DNA of 64,000 bases from JAICNG01 sp035249985 (lineage in GTDB: Bacteria; Gemmatimonadota; Gemmatimonadetes; Gemmatimonadales; Gemmatimonadaceae): assembly GCA_035249985.1 (NCBI GenBank), contig DATFFP010000029.1, positions 1 to 64,000 of the forward strand. The letters run 5' to 3'. Made by a program: the position numbers and the translations under genes. The notes under the pieces were generated by a model. That model saw only the letters and a program-made list of their open reading frames with translations. It did no database searches and was not told the DNA's origin. This document shows, piece by piece, positions 41,339 to 48,482 of the stretch. How positions within the stretch are numbered: position 1 is the stretch's first letter; the number at the start of each line of letters is the position of its first letter.

Positions 41339-42049
41339 CTACGGACCCGGCTCGATCCGATAGCGCAGCCAGAGCATGTCGTCCGCGCGCCGTTCCACAG
41401 ACTCGAGCGCGAGTCGACGCGGTGCATAACCCTCCCCGGCTACGTCGACAAGCGTCGCCATCCCCGGACGTCCGTCCGCCACCGGCGCTACGAGAAGACT
41501 CAACTCATCCACGAGTCCCGCGCGCAGCATGGAGCCATTGATCCCCCCGCCACCCTCCAGCATCAGCCTACGCACGCCGAGCCGGGCACCGATCTTCTCG
41601 AGACCGAGCACGAGATCCAGCTCGTCTCGCCCCGCTAGGAGATACGAGACGCCGCGCTGGCGGAGCGAGGCGAGATAGCCGTCCGACACGCGCTCGGTCA
41701 GCATCGCGACGATGTGATCGCCGTCGATCTCACCCGAATCCCACACGAGGCGGCCGCTTGGATCGACCGCGATGGCGAACGATTCGTGCTCGCCAGGTGC
41801 GATGTAATCTTCGCGCGGCGAACCACGGTAGTGCTGCGCGATATCCGATGGACGGCGCGTCCCCGCCGCGAAGTGCTGCTCCATCGTCACTCTGCCGACC
41901 ATCCATGCCTCCGCCGCATACGTCGCGTGCACCTCTTCGTACTGACGCAACTCGGCAGCAGAGAGGGGCCAGTCGTCGGTGACGATGCGTCCATCCACCG
42001 ACGCCATCATGTGGCAGACGACGCGCGGTCGCTGGGAGGTCGTTGTCAT
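41339..42049 (-). CDS. Dihydrofolate reductase-like RibD C-terminal domain protein
   Basis: A 236-residue protein of the RibD C-terminal/DHFR-like fold: VVCHMMASVDGRIVTDDW, AEAWMVGRVTMEQHF, VSYLLAGRDELDLVLGLEKIGARLGVRRLMLEGGGGINGSML, VDELSLLVAPVADG. The GGGGIN motif binds NADPH. Stand-alone members reduce pyrimidine intermediates or unrelated substrates; no riboflavin gene is nearby, so the role is open. Next to the cyclophilin-like gene on the same strand (26-nt gap). Confidence 0.82.
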   Translation of the reverse strand: MTTTSQRPRVVCHMMASVDGRIVTDDWPLSAAELRQYEEVHATYAAEAWMVGRVTMEQHFAAGTRRPSDIAQHYRGSPREDYIAPGEHESFAIAVDPSGRLVWDSGEIDGDHIVAMLTERVSDGYLASLRQRGVSYLLAGRDELDLVLGLEKIGARLGVRRLMLEGGGGINGSMLRAGLVDELSLLVAPVADGRPGMATLVDVAGEGYAPRRLALESVERRADDMLWLRYRIEPGP

Positions 42050-42075
42050 TCGTGAGTATCCTCTGGCCGCTCTGG

Positions 42076-42441
42076 TCAGGTTTGTACTATCTCGATCGTG
42101 GCGCGAAGCGACCCCGCCCTGCGCAGAGCATCGACACCATCCTGGTCATCGAGGCGGCCGAGCCTGACGAGTCCCTTCGCCTGCCCGGAGCTCCGATAGA
42201 ACAGGGCCAAGTTACCCCATGGGGCGTAGTAGCTGATGTCGCCGGCCACAGCGGCGGTGCCCGGTGGCGCTCCTGCCGTCATGAGCTTCCTCGGCAGGTA
42301 CGCGATCTTCTCCGTCGCCGCGTAATCATCGAGCAAAAGGTCGAGCGGCAGCAGCGCGGCGAAATCACGCGCGACCGCCGTATCCTCGAGGGTCGCGGCG
42401 AGTGCCGTGCCCTCGACCTCCAGCAGAATTCTCACCGCCAC
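42076..42441 (-). CDS. Cyclophilin-like domain protein
   Basis: A 121-residue protein with the small cyclophilin-like beta-barrel fold seen in bacterial Cyclophil_like/DUF369-type proteins: RILLEVEGTALAATLEDTAVARDFAALLPLDLLLDDY, EKIAYLPRKL, AAVAGDISYYAPWGNLALFYRSSG, LVRLGRLDDQDGVDALR. The catalytic Arg of true peptidyl-prolyl isomerases is not obvious, so activity is doubtful. The GTG start at 42441 directly follows the stop of the upstream hydrolase gene (no gap), so the two are coupled. Confidence 0.75.
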   Translation of the reverse strand: MAVRILLEVEGTALAATLEDTAVARDFAALLPLDLLLDDYAATEKIAYLPRKLMTAGAPPGTAAVAGDISYYAPWGNLALFYRSSGQAKGLVRLGRLDDQDGVDALRRAGSLRATIEIVQT

Positions 42442-43593
42442 CTAGAGGCGGGCAGCAAGATCACTTTCCTCCGCGGATACCCTGGCCTCCTGAACCATCA
42501 GGTTCTTGTTGAAGAACTCGGTAATTCTGTCGAAGGGGATCTTGTCCGTGCGATCGTACAGATCGACGTGGTCCGCATTGTCGATGATCACCAGCTCCTT
42601 GGGCTGCGCCGCGGCCTTGTATGCATCTTCGCTGAGGTAGCGTGAGTGCGCATTCTCACCCGCGATCAGCAGAATCGGACGCGGCGAGATTTCATCGATG
42701 TAGGTCAGCAACGGCAGGTTCATGAACGACATCGGCGTGGTCGCGGTCCAGGCTCCATTCGAGTTCGGCGAGCGCTTGTGGAAGCCGCGGGGCGTGCGGT
42801 AGTAGTCGAAGTACATTCGAATGACGGGATTGGTGATGCCCTCGAGACTCTCGGGCAGAATCCGCGAGCCCGGCGTCGGAGAACCCCTTTCGGCGTCGTC
42901 CCAGCGCTGCTGGCTCAGCTGTTCCAGCATCTGTGTGCGCTGCTGTCGAGTAAGGGCATCGTAATAACCTTTCGCCATCACCCGCGACATGTCGTACATG
43001 CTCGTGGTGACGACGGCCTTGATGCGCTTGTCGACGGCAGCCGCATTCAGGCCCATGCCGGCGAAGCCGCAGATTCCGATGATGCCGATTCGCTCGCGAT
43101 CGACGGACGGCAGCAGGCCGAGGTAATCCACGGCGGCGCTGAAGTCTTCGGTGTTGATGTCCGGCGACGCCAGGTTGCGAGGCGCTCCACCGCTTTCTCC
43201 GGTATAGGACGGATCGAACGCAAGCGTGACGTACCCACGCTCGGCCATGGTTTGCGCGTACAAGCCGGAGGATTGCTCCTTCACCGCGCCAAACGGACCG
43301 CTGATGGCGAGTGCCGCCAGCCGTTCGCTGCCACGATTCTTCGGCAGGTAGAGGTCGGCCGCGAGAGTGATGCCGTAGCGGTTCGTGAAGGTCACCTTCT
43401 CGTGATCGACCTTGTCGCTTTTCTGGAATGTCTTATCCCATTCTTGCGTCAGTTGCATATCGCCTCCGTTTGCGTTTGTGCTTCGCGGGAATGTCTCGTT
43501 CCGCTCGGTATCCGCGAGGGTTCTATATGCGGTTGCGGTTCCCGCGATGGCTCCCAGCAGCAGTGTCGTGGAAAGAATCGCTTTGGTTGTCAT
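42442..43593 (-). CDS. Exported alpha/beta hydrolase (DUF1100/YcjY-like)
   Basis: A 383-residue hydrolase with a signal segment (ILSTTLLLGAIAGTATAY). Core: VTFTNRYGITLAADLYLP, RLAALAISGPFGAVKEQSSGLYAQTMAERGYVTLAFDPSYTGESGG, DFSAAVDYLGLLPSVDRERIGIIGICGFAGMGLNAA (nucleophile elbow GICGFAG, with Cys in the nucleophile position), LLIAGENAHSRYLSEDAYKAA and IIDNADHVDLYD (catalytic His). Similar to the YcjY group found beside LysR regulators. Cys at the nucleophile position, not Ser, may mean altered chemistry. Diverges from a LysR gene, which probably controls it. Confidence 0.82.
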   Translation of the reverse strand: MTTKAILSTTLLLGAIAGTATAYRTLADTERNETFPRSTNANGGDMQLTQEWDKTFQKSDKVDHEKVTFTNRYGITLAADLYLPKNRGSERLAALAISGPFGAVKEQSSGLYAQTMAERGYVTLAFDPSYTGESGGAPRNLASPDINTEDFSAAVDYLGLLPSVDRERIGIIGICGFAGMGLNAAAVDKRIKAVVTTSMYDMSRVMAKGYYDALTRQQRTQMLEQLSQQRWDDAERGSPTPGSRILPESLEGITNPVIRMYFDYYRTPRGFHKRSPNSNGAWTATTPMSFMNLPLLTYIDEISPRPILLIAGENAHSRYLSEDAYKAAAQPKELVIIDNADHVDLYDRTDKIPFDRITEFFNKNLMVQEARVSAEESDLAARL

Positions 43594-43692
43594 GAGGTGG
43601 CCTCAGCGTTCACGCGGCGGCGCCGCGTACTGGTTGTCGGTGACGTGCTCAGCCGTTGGACCAATGAACCATTTTCCGGCATTGCGATCTAC

Positions 43693-43730
43693 TTGACAGC
43701 GCTTCATGTGCTGTTAAGCATTGCTTCATG
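43693..43730 (+). promoter_or_regulatory. Promoter and direct repeats at the LysR/hydrolase divergent region
   Basis: TTGACA at 43693-43698 is a consensus -35. GCTTCATG occurs at 43701-43708 and again at 43723-43730, 22 nt apart (two helical turns), the second overlapping the LysR start codon. Fits autorepression by the LysR protein. The hydrolase promoter would lie on the other strand between 43594 and 43690. Confidence 0.4.
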
Positions 43731-44708
43731 ACGCCCGATGCACTCGACGGTATGGTGGTGTTCGCCGCAGTGGCGGAGTCGCGGAATTTCCGCGTGGCCG
43801 GAGAGCGACTCGGGGTGACAGCGTCGGCGGTGAGCCAGGCGCTGCGCAAGCTGGAGGAGCGCATCGGCGTTCCGCTCGTGCACCGCACCACGCGAAGTGT
43901 CAGCCTTTCGGAGGCGGGCCAACGACTCTACGCCGCGGTTCGCCCCGCACTCGCGGAGGTGGAGTCGGCTGTTGCAGCGGCCGGTGAGCTGGGAGATGCG
44001 CCGCGCGGGACGCTGCGCTTGCTCGTGGGACCGGACGTGGACCCAGTTTTCGCCGGATCGCTCTTCTCCAGCTTTCTCACGTCCTACAGCGAAGTGAAGC
44101 TCGACCTCGTGGTGAGCGACGCGATCGTCGACGTTGTGGCGCTCGGCTACGACGCGGGCATCCAGCTTGGCGAAGTGATCGACCGGGACATGATCGCGGT
44201 TCCCGTCACTGGCGACATCCGAATGACCGTGGTGGGTTCACCGGCCTATTTCGCGAAGCACCCCAAGCCGCGCCATCCACACGATCTCGTTCGACACGAG
44301 TGCCTCAATTGGCGCCGGACCGCCGATGCGCCGGGATACCGTTGGGAGTTCACGGAGCCGGGAACGGACGGCCGCGTCGGGGGTGGGGTCGAGATGGTGG
44401 TCGCCGTGCCGGGACGTGTCCTATCGACGGACTCGCGGATCAACCTCGGCTTGGCACGCGCGGGGCTCGGTCTGACCATCGTGTACGAGGACATGGTGCG
44501 CGACGACGTGGCGCGCGGCACGCTCGTGCCAGTGCTGGAGAAGTACTGTGCGCCTTTTCCAGGCTATTACCTGTTCTATCCACAGCGTCGACAAGCCACG
44601 CCGGCGCTCCGGGCGCTGATTGAACACCTACGCAACAATCGGGAAGGCAGCCGTCGATCGCGCAGCCGTGACGCGGACGGCCGCGCACGCGCAACCGGCT
44701 CACGGTAG
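43728..44708 (+). CDS. LysR-family transcriptional regulator
   Basis: A 326-residue regulator: N-terminal HTH (LDGMVVFAAVAESRNFRVAGERLGVTASAVSQALRKLEERIGVPLVHRTTRSVSLSEAG) and a periplasmic-binding-like effector domain (RGTLRLLVGPDVDPVFAGSLFSSFLTSY, VDVVALGYDAGIQLGEVIDRDMIAVPV, YRWEFTEPGTDGRV, ARAGLGLTIVYEDMVRDDVARGTLVPVLE). It belongs to the AaeR/CrgA-like group, often paired with divergent enzymes. A basic tail (SRRSRSRDADGRARATGSR) ends the protein. Likely regulates the divergent hydrolase operon and itself. Confidence 0.92.
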   Translation: MTPDALDGMVVFAAVAESRNFRVAGERLGVTASAVSQALRKLEERIGVPLVHRTTRSVSLSEAGQRLYAAVRPALAEVESAVAAAGELGDAPRGTLRLLVGPDVDPVFAGSLFSSFLTSYSEVKLDLVVSDAIVDVVALGYDAGIQLGEVIDRDMIAVPVTGDIRMTVVGSPAYFAKHPKPRHPHDLVRHECLNWRRTADAPGYRWEFTEPGTDGRVGGGVEMVVAVPGRVLSTDSRINLGLARAGLGLTIVYEDMVRDDVARGTLVPVLEKYCAPFPGYYLFYPQRRQATPALRALIEHLRNNREGSRRSRSRDADGRARATGSR

Positions 44709-45011
44709 TGTATCTGGAAAGGATAACGTCATAGGCGCGGAGCACAGGCTCCGCGGCGCCTAACTATGGCTGGGAACGAGTGTCTTAGCGCCGCACGATT
44801 GGTACGATGTGGCTCGCTTCGAGCGCTGCGCGGGAATGCGCCTCACGCGTGGAGTTGTGAGAAGCTTCCGTAACGTGTCGAGTCGGGCCCCCGACGTCGC
44901 CGGCGGTCGGGCCGGGCTCCAGCCACCCTCGGGTGGCCGCCAGGCTTCGGCATGGCCTTACGAGTTTTCCACAGGCCACACGACGCGACTGGGGTCGTTG
45001 GTGTCCGCTGC
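44709..45011. other. Gap with one terminator-like hairpin, no gene seen
   Basis: In this 303-base gap the only structure is the hairpin taggcgcggagc, loop acag, gctccgcggcgccta with a small bulge at 44732-44762, likely the terminator of the LysR gene. The rest contains a low-complexity, proline/glycine-coding-like stretch with a few overlapping short open frames of random composition; nothing else can be supported. Confidence 0.6.
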
Positions 45012-45980
45012 TCAGGGGGCCTCGGACCCCTTGGCCCCAACTGCGCGCCGCAGGATGTCGTCCCTCTTCGGAAACATGACGCTAGCGATCACCGCGATGG
45101 TGAGCACCAGCGCGATCACGCCGAGCGACAATCCGATTGGCAGCTTGTAGACATCCGTTAGTAGCATCTTCGCTCCGACGAAGATGAGCACGAGTGAGAG
45201 CCCGAGCTTCAGGTAGTGAAACCGGTGAATGACGCCGGCGAGGAGGAAATAGAGCGCGCGTAGCCCAAGGATGGCGAAGACGTTCGAGGTGTAAACGAGG
45301 AAGGGATCGGTGGTGATGGCGAAGATCGCGGGAATCGAGTCCACCGCGAAGATGAGGTCCGTCGTCTCGACGAGAACCAGTGCGACGAAGAGCGGCGTGG
45401 CGACGCGCCGCATGCGTCCGCCGACGTTCTCCCGAACGAAGAATTTCTGGCCGTGATTGGCGTTCGTCACCGGGATGAAGCGGCGCACAAGCCGGATGAC
45501 GGGGTTGGCCTCCGCGTCGATGGCAGGTCCGCTGTGCTTCGCCATGCGCACGCCAGTGAAAACGAGGAACGCGCCGAACAGGTAGATGATCCAGTGGAAC
45601 TCCGCGATCAGGGCCGCTCCCGCCGCGATCATCGCACCGCGCATGACGAGCGCGCCCAGGATTCCCCAGAACAGCACACGGTGCTGATAGCGTAGCGGGA
45701 CGTCGAGATACGAGAAGACGAGGACGAAGACGAAGATGTTGTCGACCGACAACGCCTTCTCGATGAGGTAGCCGGTGAGGAACTCGAGCCCGGCTTGCGT
45801 CCCCATGAATCGGTAGACGCCATAGGTGAAGGTCAGCGCCAGCGCGACCCACACCGCGCTCCACGTCGCCGCCTCGCGAATCGAGACCTCGTGCGCCTTC
45901 CGGTGAAAAACGCCGAGGTCGATTGCCAGCATCGCCAGCACGAACGCGGTGAAGCCCACCCACAGCCAGAGCTGATCCAC
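45012..45980 (-). CDS. TerC-family membrane transporter (Alx-like)
   Basis: A 322-residue membrane protein with about eight helices and the TerC signature residues: LWLWVGFTAFVLAMLAIDLGVFHR, IREAATWSAVWVALALTFTYGVYRFMG, EFLTGYLIEKALSVDNIFVFVLVFSYLDVP, LFWGILGALVMRGAMIAAG, RRVATPLFVALVLVETTDLIFAVDSIPAIFAI, and a late KLGLSLVLIFVGAKMLL. TerC/Alx proteins are implicated in manganese export and metal loading of exported enzymes. Start GTG 45980 has AGGAGG at 5 nt; longer frames run over the riboswitch. Control by the manganese riboswitch upstream fits that role. Confidence 0.92.
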   Translation of the reverse strand: MDQLWLWVGFTAFVLAMLAIDLGVFHRKAHEVSIREAATWSAVWVALALTFTYGVYRFMGTQAGLEFLTGYLIEKALSVDNIFVFVLVFSYLDVPLRYQHRVLFWGILGALVMRGAMIAAGAALIAEFHWIIYLFGAFLVFTGVRMAKHSGPAIDAEANPVIRLVRRFIPVTNANHGQKFFVRENVGGRMRRVATPLFVALVLVETTDLIFAVDSIPAIFAITTDPFLVYTSNVFAILGLRALYFLLAGVIHRFHYLKLGLSLVLIFVGAKMLLTDVYKLPIGLSLGVIALVLTIAVIASVMFPKRDDILRRAVGAKGSEAP

Positions 45981-46039
45981 GGCCGCCTCCTGAGGGACCT
46001 GACGCACGAAGGGCGAGCCCTCGCGCGGCCGGGCATCAT

Positions 46040-46165
46040 GCCCGGTCCATGCGAAGGTCTCGCCCAGTCCCCAGTGACCTGCCGAACCGTGCGCGTGAGC
46101 GCAGTCTTGACGATTCGGCATCGCGGCACGCGCGGCCCGCGGAGCTACTCCCCCTCGAACGCGAC
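46040..46165 (-). promoter_or_regulatory. yybP-ykoY manganese riboswitch upstream of terC
   Basis: On the minus strand, GGGGGAGTAG (46154-46145) and, about 80 nt later, GGCGAGACC (46064-46056) are the two conserved loop sequences of the yybP-ykoY family, in the right order. They are followed by a GC hairpin (ggaccgggcatgatgcccgg, about 46030-46049), a second small stem and then the GTG of terC with AGGAGG. The class senses Mn2+ and typically switches on exporters of the Alx/TerC and MntP types. Not verified by a covariance search. Confidence 0.85.
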
Positions 46166-46239
46166 AGCGAGTGCAAGGCGGGTGCCAGCCACCTGGCGAT
46201 TCACCGCGCGGCTCGACTCGCCTCTACCGCCGTGCTGCG

Positions 46240-47916
46240 TTACGCCCTAACGAGCTTCCGGTACGCGACCCGGTGCGGCTGGTCGGCGTCGATGCCCTTC
46301 CGTTTGCGGAGATCCTCCTTGTACGCCTCGTAGTTCCCCTCGAACCACACGACCTCCGAATTCCCCTCGAACGCGAGGATGTTCGTCGCGATGCGGTCCA
46401 GGAACCACCGGTCGTGGGAGATGACGACGGCGCATCCCGCGAAATCGACGAGCGCATCCTCGAGCGCACGCAGCGTATCCACGTCGAGATCGTTGGTGGG
46501 CTCGTCGAGCAGCAGCAGATTTCCCCCCGACATGAGCGTCTTCGCCAGATGGAGGCGGTTGCGCTCGCCGCCGGCGAGGTCGCCGACCCGCTTCTGCTGA
46601 TCCGCCCCGCGAAAGTTGAAGCTGGCGAGATACGCGCGGGAGTTGATCTCCTTCTTGCCGACCATGATCTGCTCCAGGCCGCCGGAGATCTCGTCCCACA
46701 CCGTCTTCTTGCCGTCGAGCGTGCGCGTCTGGTCCGCGTAGGCGAGCTGCACCGTCTCTCCCACCTTGAGTGAGCCGGCGTCCGGCTTCTCCGTGCCGTT
46801 GATCATGCGGAAGAGCGTCGTCTTCCCCGCGCCGTTCGGCCCGATCACGCCCACGATGCCACCGCGCGGCAACGAGAACGACAGGCCATCGAACAGCAGA
46901 TTGTCGCCGTACGCCTTGCGCAGGTCGTTCGCGATCACGACGTCGTTGCCCAACCGCGGCGCGGGAGGGATCACGATCTCGTTCTGCGCAATGCGCTCGA
47001 GCTGCTTCTCGCTCGCCAGCTCCTCGTACTTCTGAATACGGGCCTTCGACTTCGCCTGACGAGCGCGGGGCGCGAGTCGCACCCACTCCAGCTCGCGCTC
47101 GAGCGTGCGCTGCCGAGCGCTGACCGATTTCTCCTCCTGCGCGAGACGCGTCCGTTTTTGATCGAGCCACGACGAGTAGTTGCCCTCGTAGGGGATGCCG
47201 CGCCCCCGATCGAGCTCGAGGATCCACTTCGCGACGTTATCGAGGAAATACCGGTCGTGCGTGATCGCCACGACCGTCCCCGGAAACTGCTCGAGGTGCT
47301 TCTCGAGCCATGCCACGCTTTCGGCATCGAGGTGGTTCGTCGGCTCGTCGAGCAGCAGGAGATCGGGCTCTTCGAGGAGCACGCGGCACAGAGCGACGCG
47401 CCGCTTCTCTCCCCCGCTCAGCTTCTTCACGTCGGCATCGGCCGGAGGAAGTCGCAGCGCATCCATCGCGACCTCGATCTTGTTGTCGAGATTCCAGAGA
47501 TCGTGCGCGTCGATGTACTCCTGGAGTCGCCCCTGCTCCTCGAGCAGCTTGTTCATCGCGTCGTCGTCCATCGGCTCGGCGAACTTCATCGCGATGTCGT
47601 TGAAGCGCTCGAGCGCCTTGCGCTGGTCCTTGAGCGCTTCCTCGACGTTACCGCGGACGTCCTTCGCGGTGTCGAGTTGCGGCTCCTGCGACAGGTAGCC
47701 GATCTTCGTGCCCTTCGCCGCCCATGCTTCTCCTTGAATGTCCTGATCGATGCCCGCCATGATGCGCAGCAGCGACGATTTTCCGGCGCCGTTGGGGCCG
47801 AGCACACCGATCTTGGCGCCAGGGTAAAACGAGAGCCAAATGTCGTCGAGAATCACGCGCGAAGGTGGAACCACCTTGCGCAGGGCCTTCATGACGTAGA
47901 TGAACTGGGGAGCCAC
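46240..47916 (-). CDS. ettA: Energy-dependent translational throttle ABC-F protein
   Basis: A 558-residue ABC-F ATPase with two nucleotide-binding domains and no membrane part. Domain 1: GVLGPNGAGKSSLLRIMAG, SGGEKRRVALCRVLLEEPDLLLLDEPTNHLDAES; linker with the ARM-like insertion (DLWNLDNKIEVAMDALRLPP) and the P-site tRNA interaction motif region LVRLAPRARQAKSKARI; domain 2: GVIGPNGAGKTTLFRMINGT, AGGERNRLHLAKTLMSGGNLLLLDEPTNDLDVDTL. The start QFIYVMKALRKVVPPS matches EttA; GTG 47916 gives APQFIYVMK as in the family (usually MAQFIYVMK). It regulates the first elongation step at the ribosome under energy limitation. Confidence 0.95.
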   Translation of the reverse strand: MAPQFIYVMKALRKVVPPSRVILDDIWLSFYPGAKIGVLGPNGAGKSSLLRIMAGIDQDIQGEAWAAKGTKIGYLSQEPQLDTAKDVRGNVEEALKDQRKALERFNDIAMKFAEPMDDDAMNKLLEEQGRLQEYIDAHDLWNLDNKIEVAMDALRLPPADADVKKLSGGEKRRVALCRVLLEEPDLLLLDEPTNHLDAESVAWLEKHLEQFPGTVVAITHDRYFLDNVAKWILELDRGRGIPYEGNYSSWLDQKRTRLAQEEKSVSARQRTLERELEWVRLAPRARQAKSKARIQKYEELASEKQLERIAQNEIVIPPAPRLGNDVVIANDLRKAYGDNLLFDGLSFSLPRGGIVGVIGPNGAGKTTLFRMINGTEKPDAGSLKVGETVQLAYADQTRTLDGKKTVWDEISGGLEQIMVGKKEINSRAYLASFNFRGADQQKRVGDLAGGERNRLHLAKTLMSGGNLLLLDEPTNDLDVDTLRALEDALVDFAGCAVVISHDRWFLDRIATNILAFEGNSEVVWFEGNYEAYKEDLRKRKGIDADQPHRVAYRKLVRA

Positions 47917-47928
47917 GTTGGACCGGAT

Positions 47929-47957
47929 GAGGAACGAGGAATGAGGAAGCGAGCCTG
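47929..47957. repeat. Single-armed family B repeat
   Basis: ggatgaggaacgaggaatga then ggaag: two variants of the gaggaac word seen at 10284 and 10826, with no pairing arm. It lies just upstream of ettA on its 5' side, in the 139-nt divergent region shared with the membrane protein at 48056. Confidence 0.5.
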
Positions 47958-48055
47958 GAAATCTGATCGCTTGCGCCGGCTCATTCCAGCCCACGACTCG
48001 TGCGCCCAAGGCCGGAATGGAGTACGTTCCCCGCCACAACACAGAGGAGGAAGGC

Positions 48056-48466
48056 GTGTCACCGATTACCACGTCGTATACGGGCCACCGGGCGCTCACC
48101 ATCGCCGGATTCCTCACCCTCGCGGCCGGCGCGATGCACCTCGGCATCACCTTCCTCGCGTACCGGCCCATGTTTCGGCTCGAGGCGCTCTGGTTCGCCG
48201 GCACGGGCGTCGCGATCATGCTGATCGGCGCGGTGATGCTGCTCGCGCGCCGTGCCCCCGCTGGGTCGCTGGACCGGTGGATCGCCGCCGCGGCCAGCCT
48301 TGCCGGGCTGGTGATCGCCTTCGCGTACGAGATCCTCAACGACTGGAGCGAGCCGCGCGGTTACGTCCAGATCGCCCTCTTCTCCATGGGACTCGTCGCG
48401 GCGCTTCGCGGCGGCAGGCCGGTGTCGGAGACCGTGGTCACAGCGGATTCTCCGCGACGAGTGTAG
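48056..48466 (+). CDS. Four-helix membrane protein, unknown function
   Basis: A 136-residue protein with four transmembrane helices: ALTIAGFLTLAAGAMHLGITFL, ALWFAGTGVAIMLIGAVMLLA, DRWIAAAASLAGLVIAFAYEIL, RGYVQIALFSMGLVAAL. No named family is recognised. GTG 48056 has GAGGAGG 5 nt upstream and is preferred; the open frame continues to ATG 48017, which has no ribosome site. Stands alone, divergent from ettA and convergent with the glycoside hydrolase gene. Confidence 0.65.
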   Translation: MSPITTSYTGHRALTIAGFLTLAAGAMHLGITFLAYRPMFRLEALWFAGTGVAIMLIGAVMLLARRAPAGSLDRWIAAAASLAGLVIAFAYEILNDWSEPRGYVQIALFSMGLVAALRGGRPVSETVVTADSPRRV

Positions 48467-48482
48467 CTCGGTCCTGAGTGTC

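Noticed and set aside
44709..45011. Possible small gene or RNA downstream of the LysR gene
   Set aside because: Several overlapping short frames exist but none has a start site or a non-random composition, and no cloverleaf or known RNA motif could be traced.
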